64,000 bases of DNA from Rhodeus uyekii (taxonomy: Eukaryota > Chordata > Actinopteri > Cypriniformes > Acheilognathidae): the NCBI GenBank assembly GCA_037043235.1, contig JAWRVZ010000052.1, positions 2,449,001-2,513,000 on the forward strand. The letters are read 5' to 3'. The first letter of the stretch is position 1. The number at the start of each line of letters is the position of its first letter. Shown in pieces: positions 1-11,241 of this stretch. The position numbers and the translations under genes are program-made. The notes under the pieces are model-generated. The model worked only from the letters and a program-made list of their open reading frames with translations. It made no database searches and was not told the DNA's origin.

Positions 1-294
1 CAGGACTGCTTGCTTTCACCATGTCTTGCATGTCTACTGTTGGTTCTCACAGTGAGAGCATGTACCATCCATGAATTCTTGGACTTCGATTGTCCATGCT
101 GCTTTTAGGAAACTTAGTGCACTTTTTGTGTGCACAGGAACTGGCATAACACCGCTGTATGCCAGTTCACAACAGCCAACAGAACCCACAACGAGCTGTG
201 AAAGCTATTAAAATGAGTGTTAACGTAAAAGCTACTGTAATTAGAACTGCCGTTTGCTCTGTATGTTAGAGTCTATTAAAAAGTGTCACTCACG
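1..294. other. intergenic sequence, nothing recognised
   Basis: No open frame of note, no terminal repeats and no family I recognise. It is moderately AT-rich unique-looking DNA ahead of the first LTR-like fragment. Confidence 0.5.
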
Positions 295-590
295 GATAAT
301 CGTGTGCAATGCGGAGACACAAATACAAACAAAACACACTTTATTCGAAAGGCAAACAGAAAAAGCACACGAGAGTGCAAAAACCATGGAGAACACGGAG
401 AGAACATCCACACACAAACTTCCAATGTTACACTGATAATTACCGAAACATGAGGATTTAAATACACAAGGATCTTACAGACAGGTGGCGAACTAAATGG
501 GTGATCAACAATTAGACAGGCGAGGGAAGGAATAGGGAGACACGGGGAAGCCCGGAAGAGAACAGATGTGACGCAACTGAGACAAAAAGT
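295..590 (-). repeat. LTR-like fragment (Gypsy-type, degraded)
   Basis: Read on the plus strand it shares the order of landmarks seen in the LTR at 27035-27353: a 'gcggagacac' start block, a 'ttta' poly(A)-signal complement, the block around 'aacatccacaca', then 'gacaggcg' and a 'gatgtgacgcaactgagac' end block. The expected closing TGTGACA is missing, so the copy is truncated at about 585. The short frames across it have no recognisable domain. By comparison with the better copy, the transcribed strand should be minus. Confidence 0.45.
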
Positions 591-1414
591 GAGTATGCTG
601 GTTCTATTTATACAAGTATGCCAGGTGGTTGGGATTCCTCATAATTCATAGTTGTCCTGCTCCAGTGAGCCTTGAATTCTTCCTGATTTTGATATTGAAG
701 TGGTCAACTCGTGGGAGAAACCACATTTGATTTGTCTTCATGTCCATTCGGCAACCAGTTAATAAAACATGAATGGGTGTGCTGAACACAGGTATATAAA
801 GATGATGCTCCGATTCGAACATTGGCTCATAAGCTATAAAGAAGGCTGGTGGGGATTTGCAAACCACACCAAGAGTCTTAATTTGAAAATATTAGTAAAT
901 GCTATTCTCCACTAGAGGACCTTTCTCTATGATGAGTGAATATAATTAAAAAAGAAGGAAGCAGCCATTTTACAAAAGAGAGTGCAAATAAAAAGACTTC
1001 ATTCAGAGTGTAAATATTGTACATGAGAGTATTAGAATGAAGAAAAAAAAAACTTTCAGTGTTTCATTACATTAACACTTTTGAGAAGGTGGGAATATTC
1101 TCCCAGGAATTTCTTTGTAAAATAAGTTAATATGCAGTTGAAGAAAGATAAAGATCTATAATTGCATGTGACATCTGCTGCCAATTCAGATAAAGTAAAT
1201 GTGAATGAGTGATAGGTTCTCTGCATTATGCAGGTTTTTTTTTTCTTTTTCTGGTTGATGTTTTTTGGATGAATGGAATCAGGCAAACAACAGGTAAATG
1301 AGAACACAAAGGCATTATAAGCATTTATTTAATTTGTCATACAATCAGTCCTGATTTTATTTCCTCTTAGTTCTATTGATTGTATTATTGCAAATCTTTT
1401 TCAGTTGATGGTTT
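591..1414. other. intergenic sequence, nothing recognised
   Basis: AT-rich, no frame with recognisable protein content, several homopolymer A and T runs. No terminal repeats were found. Confidence 0.45.
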
Positions 1415-1528
1415 TGGCGAGCAGGGCGGGGGTCGAGGGACCGGGAGAGCGTCACAAGAGCCGGTGGCATGATGGATAATGAGCGACACCTGCGAGCCAT
1501 CAGTCTCTCGATCCCGCCCTGCTCGCCA
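1415..1528. mobile_element. small foldback/MITE-like element
   Basis: A 114-bp segment begins TGGCGAGCAGGGCGGG and ends with the exact reverse complement of those 16 bases. The match loosely continues inward (gtcgaggga against tctctcgat). It is much more GC-rich than its surroundings. The interior is too short to encode anything. No clear target duplication is visible, so the superfamily is undetermined; it could also be a structured piece of a larger element. Confidence 0.6.
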
Positions 1529-1859
1529 CAATGGTATCAATACATTACATTGTCTTTCTCTCTGTTAGCTCGTTGTGGTGTGTGAGTGAAGATGAGGAGA
1601 ACAGGATGAACTGAAATCTTCACTTTATTAGAATAAACTGCAAACAAATTACTTTAAATATAAAACTAAAATAGCATACTTGTGTAAAAACCTGGAGACA
1701 TGAACTGAGTAGAAAAAGAAGACCATCTACATATCGCTGAACACGATCAACAACTGACAATAACAGAGGAACACACGAGGGCTTTTATACACAAGGGATG
1801 ATGAGGAACAGGTGACAACACTAACAAGCGGAGTGATTTATTAGACAGGTGAAGGAAAT

Positions 1860-2946
1860 CAAGTTCAAGTTCAGTTTATTTGTAAAGCACATTTAAAAAT
1901 GGCCAAAGGCCAACCAAAGTGCTGTACAACAGGATGAAAGAAAAGAAAACAAAATAAGAAATAAAAAGCAAAATAGAAACAGTCAAAAGCAAAAACTGAG
2001 AGGCAGAGGCAAAGAGACATAGTCAAACCGTACACATATCCACATAAACACATATGTATACACATATATACATGCATAAACAACTGTATATACACAAAGA
2101 CCCCAAATAATTACATATTAAACATCAACAAACGCAAGGGAGTAAAGATGGGTTTTAAGGCAAGATTTAAACTCAGATAAACTGGAAGCCATTCTAACAG
2201 GGTCAGGAAGATTGTTCCATAGTGTGGGGCCGGCCACTTCAAAAGCTCGATTTCCCCTTGTCTTTAGGCGGGTTCTGGGGATTTTTAAGAGGACTTTATC
2301 CTCCGATCTCAGTTCTCTCACGGGAGTGTAAGGGTGGAGAAGATCGGTCAGGTAGGAGGGAGCCAGATTGTTTAGAGATTTGTAGACAAGTAGTAGAATT
2401 TTGTATTGAATTCTAAACTGGGTAGGCAGCCAGTGAAGAGATCTCAGGAGGGGCGTAATGTGATCAAATTTGTTACGGTATTTCCTCTTAAGAAATCTAG
2501 CTGCCGCATTTTGGACTATTTGTAACCTAGAAATTTGCGCCTTTGAGATCCCGTAATAAAGGGAATTGCAGTAGTCCAGTCGCGATGTAATGAAGGCATG
2601 GATAGCGGTCTCTAAAGAACCCTCGGAAAGGAAGGATTTAATTTTGGAGAGAGAGCGAAGATGGAAGAAACTAGAACCAACAACAGTGCTAATTTGCTTA
2701 TCGAATTTTAAACAGTTTTCAAAGACCACTCCCAGATTCCTCACTTTGGGAGAGATAAATGAGCTTAATGACTCAAGATCAATAGGATTTTGTGTTCTGG
2801 AGTCAGAAGGGTTGAAGACAATGACTTCTGTTTTATCTGAGTTTAGGGAAAAAAAGTTATTGGAGAGCCAAGATTTAACATCGTCTAGACATGCTAATAG
2901 AGTATGGAGAGTAGATTTTCCTTTTCTGGTTATAGGCAGATGATGC
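1860..2946 (-). mobile_element. 5'-truncated LINE inside an LTR
   Basis: A roughly 1.1-kb LINE 3' end sits in the left LTR of the surrounding element. AAAT at 1856-1859 and at 2947-2950 flank it, a plausible short target duplication, and removing it rejoins the LTR ('gaaggaaat' + 'gatgcaggg'). On the minus strand it runs from just after the RT catalytic region to a 3' UTR with the typical fish LINE ending (gtgctttacaaataaact). The 5' truncation is the usual result of incomplete reverse transcription. Confidence 0.8.
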
Positions 2947-2948
2947 AA
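2118..2948 (-). pseudogene. LINE reverse transcriptase, C-terminal part
   Basis: A 276-residue open frame matches the part of a CR1/L2-like (Jockey superfamily) LINE ORF2 downstream of the catalytic aspartates. Visible motifs are DDVKSWLSNNFFSLNSDKTE near residue 20, the SRLDYCNSLYYG segment, LQIVQNAAARFL, LRSLHWLPTQFRI and the C-terminal LWNNLPDPVR ... FKSCLKTHLYSLAF. The endonuclease and the main RT palm are absent because the copy is 5'-truncated, so this product cannot be active. The frame is free of stops, suggesting a fairly recent insertion. The exact clade is not resolved from memory. The opposite-strand frames here are shadows. Confidence 0.8.
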
Positions 2949-3017
2949 ATGATGCAGGGAAGCACACAGAATGAATCAGGAAGTGTGAAGAGACATGACA
3001 AGATTGTCACAGAACGC

Positions 3018-3628
3018 CCCCTCCCGCAAGGTTTGACCTCATGCCATATGAGGAACAGGAGGAGAATCAGACAGGCCAGGGAGCATGGAGGAGTCAGGGT
3101 GGTTTCCGGGGTGGTGCCAGGAGCTCGGACAGCCTGGGTGACGCCCATGGTGGGGCCGGAAGGATTGATAGCTAAGGTGACGCTGCCTTTTAAGGTAGCA
3201 CCAGGAGCACGGGAGTCCAGGGTGGTGAAGCCTGCCAGGGTGGCACCGAGAGAACAGTTTTCCTTGGAGTCTTTTCTACTCGCCCTAGAGCCAAGTTCTA
3301 CTCCCCCCAAACGTTTTTTGTGAAAGTCACAGGGAAGTTGGGTGAAGCTGGGTGTTGCCGATAGGGCGACGAGCATGTGCGAAGCAGGCAGGGCAAGAAG
3401 CTCGGGTTTTGGGCAAAGTTCAGTGAGCTCGGGTTCTGGCAATAATTCAGGTGCAGACTCACTAGCGGATGAAGGGTGCATGCCCAGGCCTGGTTGGAAT
3501 GGGCGCTGGAGCGGGCTTGAGAGCAGCGGGTGCAGAAACAGGCTGACGAGCAGCAGGCAATGGTGCAAACCAGCAGGGAGTGGGCACTGTCTCAAAAATG
3601 GCACACTTTTAGAGCAAGGGTCATTCAC
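3018..3628 (-). pseudogene. internal region of short LTR element, Pro/Ser-rich frame
   Basis: A minus-strand frame of about 230 codons covers most of the internal region. It has a run of Pro-Glu-Leu repeats (PELLPEPELTELCPKPELL) and no catalytic motif. Similar proline-rich tails occur in the other two short LTR elements of this window (17442-18995 and 27035-28512), where one retains a Gag-like segment, so I read this as the variable C-terminal tail of a degenerate Gag. Whether it is translated is unknown. Confidence 0.35.
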
Positions 3629-3791
3629 ATACCACTGAACATGAGGGCTTTAATACACAAGGGATGATGAGGAATAGGTGACTATACAAATGAGAGGATG
3701 GATTGATGCGACAGGTGAAGGAAATGACACAGTGAAGAACACAGAAGGAAACTAGAGGAGTGAAGAGACATGACAAGACTGTGACACTCTC

Positions 3792-5089
3792 ACAAGGCCT
3801 AGTGAAATTGCTGTCTCAAATTGCTGGTACTTTAGAAATTCCAATGAAAAAGCAACAACGTTTTTTAATTGTATTAAATCATGTAAGATGTCATTAAAGA
3901 AATGTATTAGCATGATATGGAAATTTAAATATTAGCTATAAAAACAAAACTAAAACTCATACCAAATGTGACAGATTTTTAAATGAGAGTATCTTAAGAT
4001 TGAAACAAGCACCTTTGAGAGATTCAGTTTTTTTCTGGATATGTGTTCATGCTGGCAAGACCAAGATAGTTTAATCACGAATAAATCAATAACACATTGC
4101 TTCTGAAAAAATCAAACTATCAATAGCTGGTCACACTGTAGCAGTGGATGTGACAGAGCAGAGAGAGACATAGATATCACATTCACAACAAACATGCATC
4201 AGCTCATTTATCTTTTCTTAACCATAACTAAGATATGTGGCACTGTGGTATCTCAGTAAGTGTCAGTAAGTGAACCATAACTCCATTACACTAACAATCA
4301 CCTGAGCTCTCCAGCTAGTATGAGGTTACAAGCAACACACTCCGCTGGAAGGGCTGTATCACCTTCCCAGTCACTGCATTTTATAAATAGCCTGGCTTAT
4401 GTAGCTCCCGTCATAATCTCACCTCATGTAGCTGCCGCTACAAATTTTTCATAGTCTCTCACACAGTTTTTTTCTTGGGCTGATTCATTCCTCAGTAATA
4501 AGAATCAATGAATAGAAACCACAAGAACATATGAAGTTGATTGATAACAGATAATACTGGTGCCTTCCTTGGGTGACACCCTAAATGACTATTTGTTCAT
4601 ACAGCATGTGCATGCAAATTACTTTATTAAGTGAGGTGCATTACTATATTATGTGATTAGATACATCTTTTCAACCAAAAAAAAAAAAATGTACAGTTGG
4701 GGAGTAACATATAATTAAAAAATATATTTTTTTAAATATAGTTTTTAGTCGAACAAACAAATAGTTCCATCCAAACTTATGCTATCTGTCATTGTATGGG
4801 GCTATTTGAGATATATGAAAGCCACTTCAAATAAGAAATAATTAGTATATACATGTTAGCATACTGTTAAATAAAGATTAAATATTACAGAAATAATTCA
4901 TTTTAAAATAATATTCTTAAGTGCATTTAATGTTTGAATGTAATGATGCTTAGTTGCAATTAAATGAAAGTATATTGTAGTTACTAATTTTATTACATGC
5001 AAATAGTTGAACTTCAGTGTTTTGACCCACTTAAGTAAAAGTACAAAGTGTTCATGACGTGCACATCTACATATTGTTATTATTATTGA
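3792..5089. other. AT-rich unique DNA, nothing recognised
   Basis: No substantial open frame, no terminal repeats. A poly(A) run near 4678-4688 and several AT-rich stretches are the only visible structure. Confidence 0.45.
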
Positions 5090-5450
5090 GCATATATAAT
5101 AATAATAATATATTTTATTTTAGGCGCCTTTCAGATCAACCAAGGTCACCATACATCAACAAGAAACAACAACAACAATATTAATGAATAACAGTAAACA
5201 ACAATGACAATAAACCATAAATAAGTAGAAAACAGCAAATACAAACATGACCACTGTAAGAATAACAAAAACAAAGTGCTAGACTTGAGGAAACAGTAAT
5301 CATGACAGATAAGCTATTCTAAATAAATGAGTCTTAAGTTTAACTTTAAATTGAGATAATGAGTCTGAATGAGTTGACTGGGAGAGAAATCCAGATGCGT
5401 GGAGAAGCACGGCTAAAGGCCCTATGGCCCATGGTGGTTAAACAAGCAGA
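5090..5450 (-). repeat. LINE 3' end fragment with (ATT)n tail
   Basis: On the minus strand the fragment ends in 'aaaggcgcctaaaataaaat' followed by an ATT microsatellite, the usual 3' end of several fish LINEs. Upstream there is degraded coding sequence resembling the 'LW-SLP...FK--LKTHLF' C-terminus of RT in more than one frame. It carries stops and is inactive. Confidence 0.5.
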
Positions 5451-5559
5451 GGGTGTATGGAGGAGACCCAGAGAAGAAAAGAGGAGAGTGCAAGAAGGAA
5501 TCTGCAAGATTGAAATCTGTATGAGATCTGAAAGGTGAGGTGGAGATAATAGTATATAT

Positions 5560-5880
5560 TATTATTTATCCATCTTTTGGATGAGACGTTAAACCGAGGT
5601 CCTGATTCTCTGTGGTCATTAAAAATCCAAATCTGCCCATTGGTCTTGGTCCACGGGTCACGGCCTCCGAATCCCCCCCATACTCTGATTGGCTTCATTG
5701 CTCTGTCTCCTCTCCACCAATAAGCTGGTGTGTGGTGAGCGTTCTGGCGCAATATGGCTGCCGTCGCATCATCCAGGTGGATGCTGTACATTGGTGGTGG
5801 TTGAGGAGATTCCCCCATACTATGTGAAGAGCTTTGAGCTCTGGAAAATAATCAAACTATCAATCAATCAAATCAATCAA
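5560..5880 (+). repeat. fish LINE-type 3' UTR fragment
   Basis: I recognise a dispersed teleost 3' UTR by its blocks: 'ggatgagacgttaaaccgag', 'tctctgtggtcattaaaaat', 'ctggcgcaatatggctgccg' and 'catccaggtggatgctgtac'. It ends in an 'atcaatcaat' tail. No coding capacity. The short open frames inside are noise. Confidence 0.6.
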
Positions 5881-5924
5881 TAATCAAAACAACACTTAAT
5901 TTTCATCAATTGTATTAATTCGCC

Positions 5925-6058
5925 TGCTCTTTTAAGGCTGCTGTTCAGCCTACTAAACTTTGTTTATAATGTTTTCATGTGACCACTGTAAAGCTGCTTT
6001 GAAACAATCTGTATTGTAAAAGCGCTATATAAGTAAATTTGACTTGACTATATAAATG
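5925..6058 (+). repeat. LINE/SINE 3' tail copy, family A
   Basis: Contains 'ctgctcttttaaggctgct', 'tgtaaagctgctttgaaaca' and 'gcgctatataagtaaatttg', ending in a 'gacttgac' tail. The same tail recurs at 15003-15150 and, more diverged, near 53950-54050, so it is a dispersed retroposon 3' end. Confidence 0.6.
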
Positions 6059-6291
6059 TAACGTATTATTATTATTATTTAGTCACACTTGCTTTCACAA
6101 TCATGCACACATGCGCATGATTTCAAAAGCTTGCGTGTTCAGTCCCCCAAAAATCAGCTGTCATATAAATGAACAGCCAAAACACATTAAATGTTTTCCT
6201 TTTTCAGTTAAAAGCGGTCATGAAAAGCTAACACTTAATGAACAATAGGTGAACATAATCCAGTCAGAATCTAACTAGCAAACACTAGCAA

Positions 6292-6425
6292 ACACTAACT
6301 CGGCAGACACTTTTATCCAAAGTGTATCCTTACATTGCATTCAAGGAACACATTGAATCAGTTCTTGATTTCCCTCGGATCAAACCCATGACCTCTGCAT
6401 TGTATCTACAAAAGCTACAGGAAAG
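6292..6425 (-). mobile_element. tRNA-derived SINE copy (reverse orientation)
   Basis: On the minus strand the tail block is TTTGGATAAAAGTGTCTGCC, the hallmark of a common cyprinid tRNA-derived SINE, preceded by a 'ggtcatgggtttgatcc' segment that fits a tRNA B box. The related forward copy lies at 36712-36875. The head is incomplete. Confidence 0.6.
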
Positions 6426-6429
6426 CTTG

Positions 6430-7876
6430 TACACACACAGAAACATGGATACATTTTATTTTAAGTTTACAATTTATTTTACATTTTTCAGTTCACATAT
6501 ACTTTTAAGAGTTTAAGTACTCTAGGGCACATTCAGTACAATTAATGAGGAATTAATACTTTTTTTTAAAATCAAATATAAAGAGACAATTATGAGAAAT
6601 AGTCACAATTACTAAAGATAAGTGAGAAACAAAAAAAAGCTTTTAGTAATGTGTGGTGGAAATTGGCTTCCATAGGGATACTCAGACAATGCGATTTTTG
6701 TTAGCACTTCAGAGCTACTATGTTTACGCTGGGAATCAAACTACAAATGACCTACTCTAGCATAGTGCCTTTAAATATTAATCTGGGAAACTAGAAAGTA
6801 TTTTAACCTAGATAAAAACCTTTAAGAGCAGTTCAACTTTAAAAACTGTGTTTAGAGACCCATAGGCTCTGTTCCATTCTGCTGCGCTCCATCTGCACTC
6901 TCTAGAGCTGATTTTGAATGCAAGAATATGTCCTGTGTGAATCCCTGAAGTATCGTCTAATTCTGTACAGGATCTGTTATCTTTCCTCATTGTAATAGAA
7001 CTCTATTTGTCTCCTTAAACATCATTCAGTAAAATAATTTCAGTGGAATTAAATCACTGCACTGAACACTTGGCACAATCAAAAAGAAAGAAATGCCTTT
7101 TTTCAGGTTCCTAATAAATACTGAGTACCGAAGATCAAGCGACTCAAAATAAATATGTTCTGCAAACAAGAAATATACTTGCATGTATCGGTTCATATAA
7201 CAAAATGAATCTGCGTGCCATATAAATGAATTGGTCAGCTTACAGCACCTACTTGGCAAAGAACTCAGTTGGCAAAGACTTGGCAAAGACCTCAGACCTC
7301 AGTCTTTGCCAAAAGAAGAGCAAAAGCTGCAGGCTGGCAGAAACGGTCCAAGAGTCAAAGTGATCCCCCCCACCCCCTTAACATCAGCAGAACAGTAAAG
7401 TGTAGTGACTAACTTTTGTTGACAGCTAATCAATAGGGGGTAGTGTCTTTGAGCTTTTAGAGGCAGTTATACATACTTGCACGAGTCTTAAAAAAACAAT
7501 TAAACCCTTTTTCTGAAGTGTTACGTAGTTGTGAACATGAGGCAAAATAATACATGAAATGTGTGAGTCCTGCCAACACATGCTGTCATAGATGGCCATT
7601 TTAGGTTCTGTTTTTGGTGGGTTTGACGTATTTTAGTTTCTATGGTTTCTCATTGATTTGATTATTGTGTGCACATTTTATTATTTCCATTTATTGATTT
7701 GTTTGTGTATTTAAGCAGTTTCCTTCAGTCATTTGTCCGTTCACATCACTAGTTAACGATTTATGATAACACATGCCAAGTGAAGAGGAGGAAGGAAGAG
7801 CATACTGTGGGCATGCTTACACATGGTAACTTAATGTTTTTGTTATTTTTTAAAACAGTTCCATGTCTGCAAAAAC
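6430..7876. other. intergenic, no gene recognised
   Basis: AT-rich. The only local structure is a hairpin around 7270-7312, where 'ttggcaaagac' is followed by its complement 'gtctttgccaa'. The short open frames have no recognisable content. Confidence 0.45.
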
Positions 7877-8060
7877 GTCTCAGGTTACTTACATAACCCT
7901 AGTTCCTAGAGGGAACGCGACACTGCGTCGAACGCATATGGGAACGCATTAGCGTGATTGTCTCTTGAAGCACAATTGAAACCAGGTGTGCGAGTGCACG
8001 TAGCCGAGGGTGACGTCATGAGCCAGGAGCATATCAGCATAGAGCAAACTAGAAGCCGCA
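7877..8060 (-). repeat. DIRS copy A, 3'-side terminal repeat
   Basis: Holds the outer end block (gtctcaggttacttacataa on plus) followed by the ITR proper beginning near 'gaacgcatatgggaacgc'. The ITR proper pairs with 12735-12898. A 'tgacgtcatgagc' block inside the ITR is shared with the other DIRS copies. Confidence 0.85.
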
Positions 8061-8110
8061 GCTTGACCAGTGTCTGAAACAGCCGGTGTGTGATGGAGCT
8101 GAGGCTACGA

Positions 8111-8213
8111 GACGCAGTGTCTCGTTCCCTCTAAGGGAACTAGGGTTACGTAAGTAACCTGAGACATTCCCTGTCAATGGAACTCAACATTGCGTTGAAC
8201 GCATATGGGAACG
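8111..8213 (-). repeat. DIRS copy A, internal complementary region
   Basis: About 100 bp where the sequences of the two outer termini are joined head to tail: 'tagggttacgtaagtaacc' complements the 3' outer end and 'tgtcaatggaactcaacat' matches the 5' outer end. The expected joining trinucleotide GTT reads ATT here. In DIRS1 models this region templates closure of the circular intermediate. Confidence 0.8.
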
Positions 8214-8265
8214 AGAATACCCACGCCGCCTTAGCGAACGGAGTATGCCAAGCTAACGTAGCTCA

Positions 8266-9548
8266 CTACGAAAGGGCTAGGGTTCCCATAGCGGGGTTAA
8301 GGTCTAATTGGTAGAACCTGATACAGGTATGCGGTGAGAACCAGCTAGCCGCATCACAAATATCGGCAAGGGGATCCCCTGCGCAAAAAGCTTTAGAGGT
8401 AGCCATGCTCCGAGTAGAATGGGCGCAGACATGCAGTGGACACTGCTGACCCGCCGAATCATAAGCCAGTGAGATAGCCTCGACTATCCACCTGCTTAAC
8501 GTAGGTTTAGATGATGGAGCTCCCTTAGGAGCCCCGAAGCATACAAAAATGTGGTCCGACCTACGCCATGGGGCTGCGGACGTAGGAGTCCAGTGCTCGC
8601 ACTGGACAGACCTTGTTCTTAGACTCATGGTCACGATCGTCAAAGGGGGAGGACATAAGGCCTGCAGTACAATGTGACGAGTGGGGCTCGAAAGCACTTT
8701 AGGATCATAACCTGGTCTGGGAGAGAGAAAGGCTTTCGCCAGACCAGGAGCAAACTCCAAATAGGAGGGGGCCACTGACAGGGCCTGAAGGTTACCAACC
8801 CTTTAAACGAGGAGATGGCTAGGAGGAACACCGTTTTAAGAGTGAGGAATTTTTCTGAGATGTTCTCAAGTGGCACGAAGGGTTCCTGGGACAAGGCCTG
8901 GAGAACCAGGGACAAGTCCCAAGGTGGCAGCCGAGAGCGTACTGCAGGCCTCAGCCTTAAAGTGCCACGGAGGAAACAAACTACTAGGGGATCCCGACCC
9001 AGAGGGGTACCACTTGGGGGTACATGGTAAGCCACAATAGCAGCCACGTACACCTTAAGCGTGGAGGGGGACAGCCGGGCAGCAAACTTTTCTTGTAGAA
9101 ACTCCAGGACGATACCCACATGGCAGATCACTGGGTATAAATGTTTGTCACTGCACCAGGAAGTGAAGATACACCAAGATACAGTTTCCTTCTCACACCT
9201 GGCTCTAGAGTGAAGAATGGTCTCAACGACCTCATTTGAGAGACCTGAGTCTATGAGTCGGGCCCCCTCAGAGACCAGACCCACAGATTCCACAGTTCTG
9301 GGCGAGGATGAAGGATCCTGCCCTGAGCCTGAGACAGAAGGTCCACTCTGACGGGAATCCTCCAAGGAGTGCCATCTAGGAGGGACACTAAGTTCGAGAA
9401 CCATACCCTGCCCGGCCACCGCGGGGCAACTAAGGTGAGACGGACCCTGTCCTGGCGAAATTTCTCTAGAACCCCCGGAAGCAGGGCTACGGGGGGAAAG
9501 GCGTACAGGAGTATTCCATATCTGCTCCACCACCTTGGTGTGGAGCAT
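8266..9548 (-). pseudogene. DIRS tyrosine recombinase, broken (copy A)
   Basis: Two overlapping minus-strand frames (9548 to 8640 and 8775 to 8266) together cover a DIRS-type YR. The first contains the EVVETIL and VLEFLQEKFAARLSPSTLKV segments and the first part of the catalytic fold (ISSFKGLVTF, where the intact copy has SLKRVGDL, so the box I arginine region is altered). The second contains the HSTRSMATSKAF segment with the His-x-x-Arg motif and WFSPHTCIRFYQLDL with the tyrosine. A frameshift near 8700 separates them. The initiator MVLELSVPP is conserved with the intact copy (MVLGPGIPP), supporting that start for the family. Confidence 0.8.
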
Positions 9549-9670
9549 CCATTCACCGGGCCTCGGCCCCTGCCTCGACAGGAACTCTGCTCCCGTGTTA
9601 TGGTATCCCGGAATATAAACTGCCCGAAGGGAGCAAAGTTTTTTCTGAGCCCAGAGGAGGATCCGCGCAG

Positions 9671-11145
9671 CTAGCTTGCAAAGCCGAAGAGAGCGGAGAC
9701 CCTCTGATGGTTTATGTAGGATACCACCGCCATGTTGTCAGACTGGACTAACACGTGGTGACCCCAAAGGTCTGGGAGAAAGGCCTGAAGTGCCTTCCAT
9801 ACTGCCAACATCTCTAGTGCATTTATGTGCAGAGAGAGGCAAACTTCGTTCCACAGACCTTGAGCTGAGCGGTCCCTCAAGACCTCCCCCCAACCCGAGC
9901 GGGAAGCGTCTGTCAACAGCATCACGCGGTGACAGATTGGCCCCAGTACGAGTCCTTGGGCAAGAAACCAGGTACTCTTCCACTGATTCAAGGCTCGCAG
10001 GCAGCGCCTTGAAACCTTGATCAGGCGGGAAGGATTTCCCCTCGGGGAAAACCCCCTGGTCTTGAGCCACCACTGCAGACACCTCAGGTGGAGCAGACCT
10101 AGCGGTATCATGCAAGAGGCTGCTGCCATGAGCCCCAGAACTCTCTGGAAGTGTCTGACAGTGACCATCTGGCCTAGCTTTATGTCATTGACTGAAGATA
10201 GGATTGAAGTAATGCGCACGGGGGAAAGCCGTGCTGACATTCACACAGAGTCCCATACAACGCCTAGGAAAGTAGAGCTCTGCCTCGGCCAGAGCATACT
10301 CTTTTGGGCGTTCAGTCTCAGACCGAGCTCCTTCATATGTTGTGATGTTGCACCGGTAATTCTCAAGACTGGGCCAAAATGAGCCAGTCGTCGATGTAAT
10401 TTAGGATCCGAATCCCTCGAGACAGGAGCGGAGCTAGAGCTGCATCCACGCACTTGGTGAAAGTGCGAGGAGACAAAGCTAGGCCGAATGGAAGAACCCG
10501 ATATTGATAAGCCTTCCCCCCAAAGGCGAATCTGAGGAAATTCCGATGCTGAGGGAGGATGGAGACGTGGAAATACGTGTCCTTGAGATCTATCGAGACA
10601 AACCAGTCCTCGGACCTGATTTGAGCTACGATCTGTTTCCAAGTTAGCATTCTGAATTTCAGTCGCCTGACGGAATCGTTCAGTGTGCGAAGATCTAAAA
10701 TAGGGCGTAAGCCTCCATCCTTTTTGGGAAAATGAAGTACCGGCTGTAAAAGCCAGACTCTTTGGCTGAGCGGGGTACATATTCTATGGCCTCTTTCCTC
10801 AGCAGTGAGTCAAAGTTCTCGTTCCATGACCAGAAATTGCTCGGGGTTCACCAGTGTTGGTAACACGCCCGCAAAGCCGGGTGGACGAACCCGGAACTGA
10901 ATAGCGTATCCTTCTGATACGGTACGCAGGACCCATCGAGAGATACCTGGGGGGTGCTGCCACACCGCCAGGAAATTTACTAGGGGTATCAACCTCTCGA
11001 GACCGACCTCTGGACATATACATTTTCCCACCCCAAAACCAGAGAGCCGCCGGGGCGGATGCTCTAGGACCCTCCTTGGAGGGGGCAACCTGCCCAGCAC
11101 GGCCCATGAGGAGCGCGACTGGACGAGACTGCCCACGCTGAGCAT
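9671..11145 (-). pseudogene. DIRS RT/RNase H, broken (copy A)
   Basis: Three adjoining minus-strand frames. The N-terminal part (11145-10799) matches the linker LPPPRRVLEHPP. The middle (10650-10363) carries the RT palm with SIDLKDTYFHVSI and NYIDDWLILAQ, so both catalytic aspartate motifs survive. The last (10240-9671) carries RNase H with LLTDASRSGWG, NALEMLAVWKAL and VQSDNMAVVSYINHQ. Frameshifts near 10790 and elsewhere and loss of the methyltransferase-like tail mean no intact protein. Confidence 0.82.
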
Positions 11146-11241
11146 GGCCTGGGTCCCTCGAGGAGGACCAGTGCTGCGAGGCCGAAAGCCGTAAGCATCA
11201 GGGCCTCTTGCTCTTAGCCTTCTTGGCCTGGAGGACAGTTC

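Larger units (their letters stand above)
1563..3786 (-). mobile_element. short LTR retrotransposon, split by a LINE
   Basis: The unit begins TGTTAGCTCG and ends CTGTGACA, giving the TG...CA ends of an LTR element, and is flanked by CTCTC on both sides (1558-1562 and 3787-3791), a 5-bp target duplication. The left LTR runs to about 3017 and is interrupted by a LINE at 1860-2946. The right LTR copy (about 3625-3786) keeps only its end: the two share the 'acacaagggatgatgagg' block, the 'gacaggtgaaggaaatga' block and 'agagacatgacaaga'. On the minus strand a purine-rich tract (GGGAGGGGGCGTTC) directly precedes the LTR start, as a polypurine tract should, so the element is transcribed on the minus strand. 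It lacks pol and is non-autonomous. Confidence 0.75.

Noticed and set aside
2930..3628. 232-codon proline-rich minus frame as a secreted or structural host protein
   Set aside because: It lies wholly between the LTRs of the element at 1563-3786 and resembles the tails in its two sister elements.
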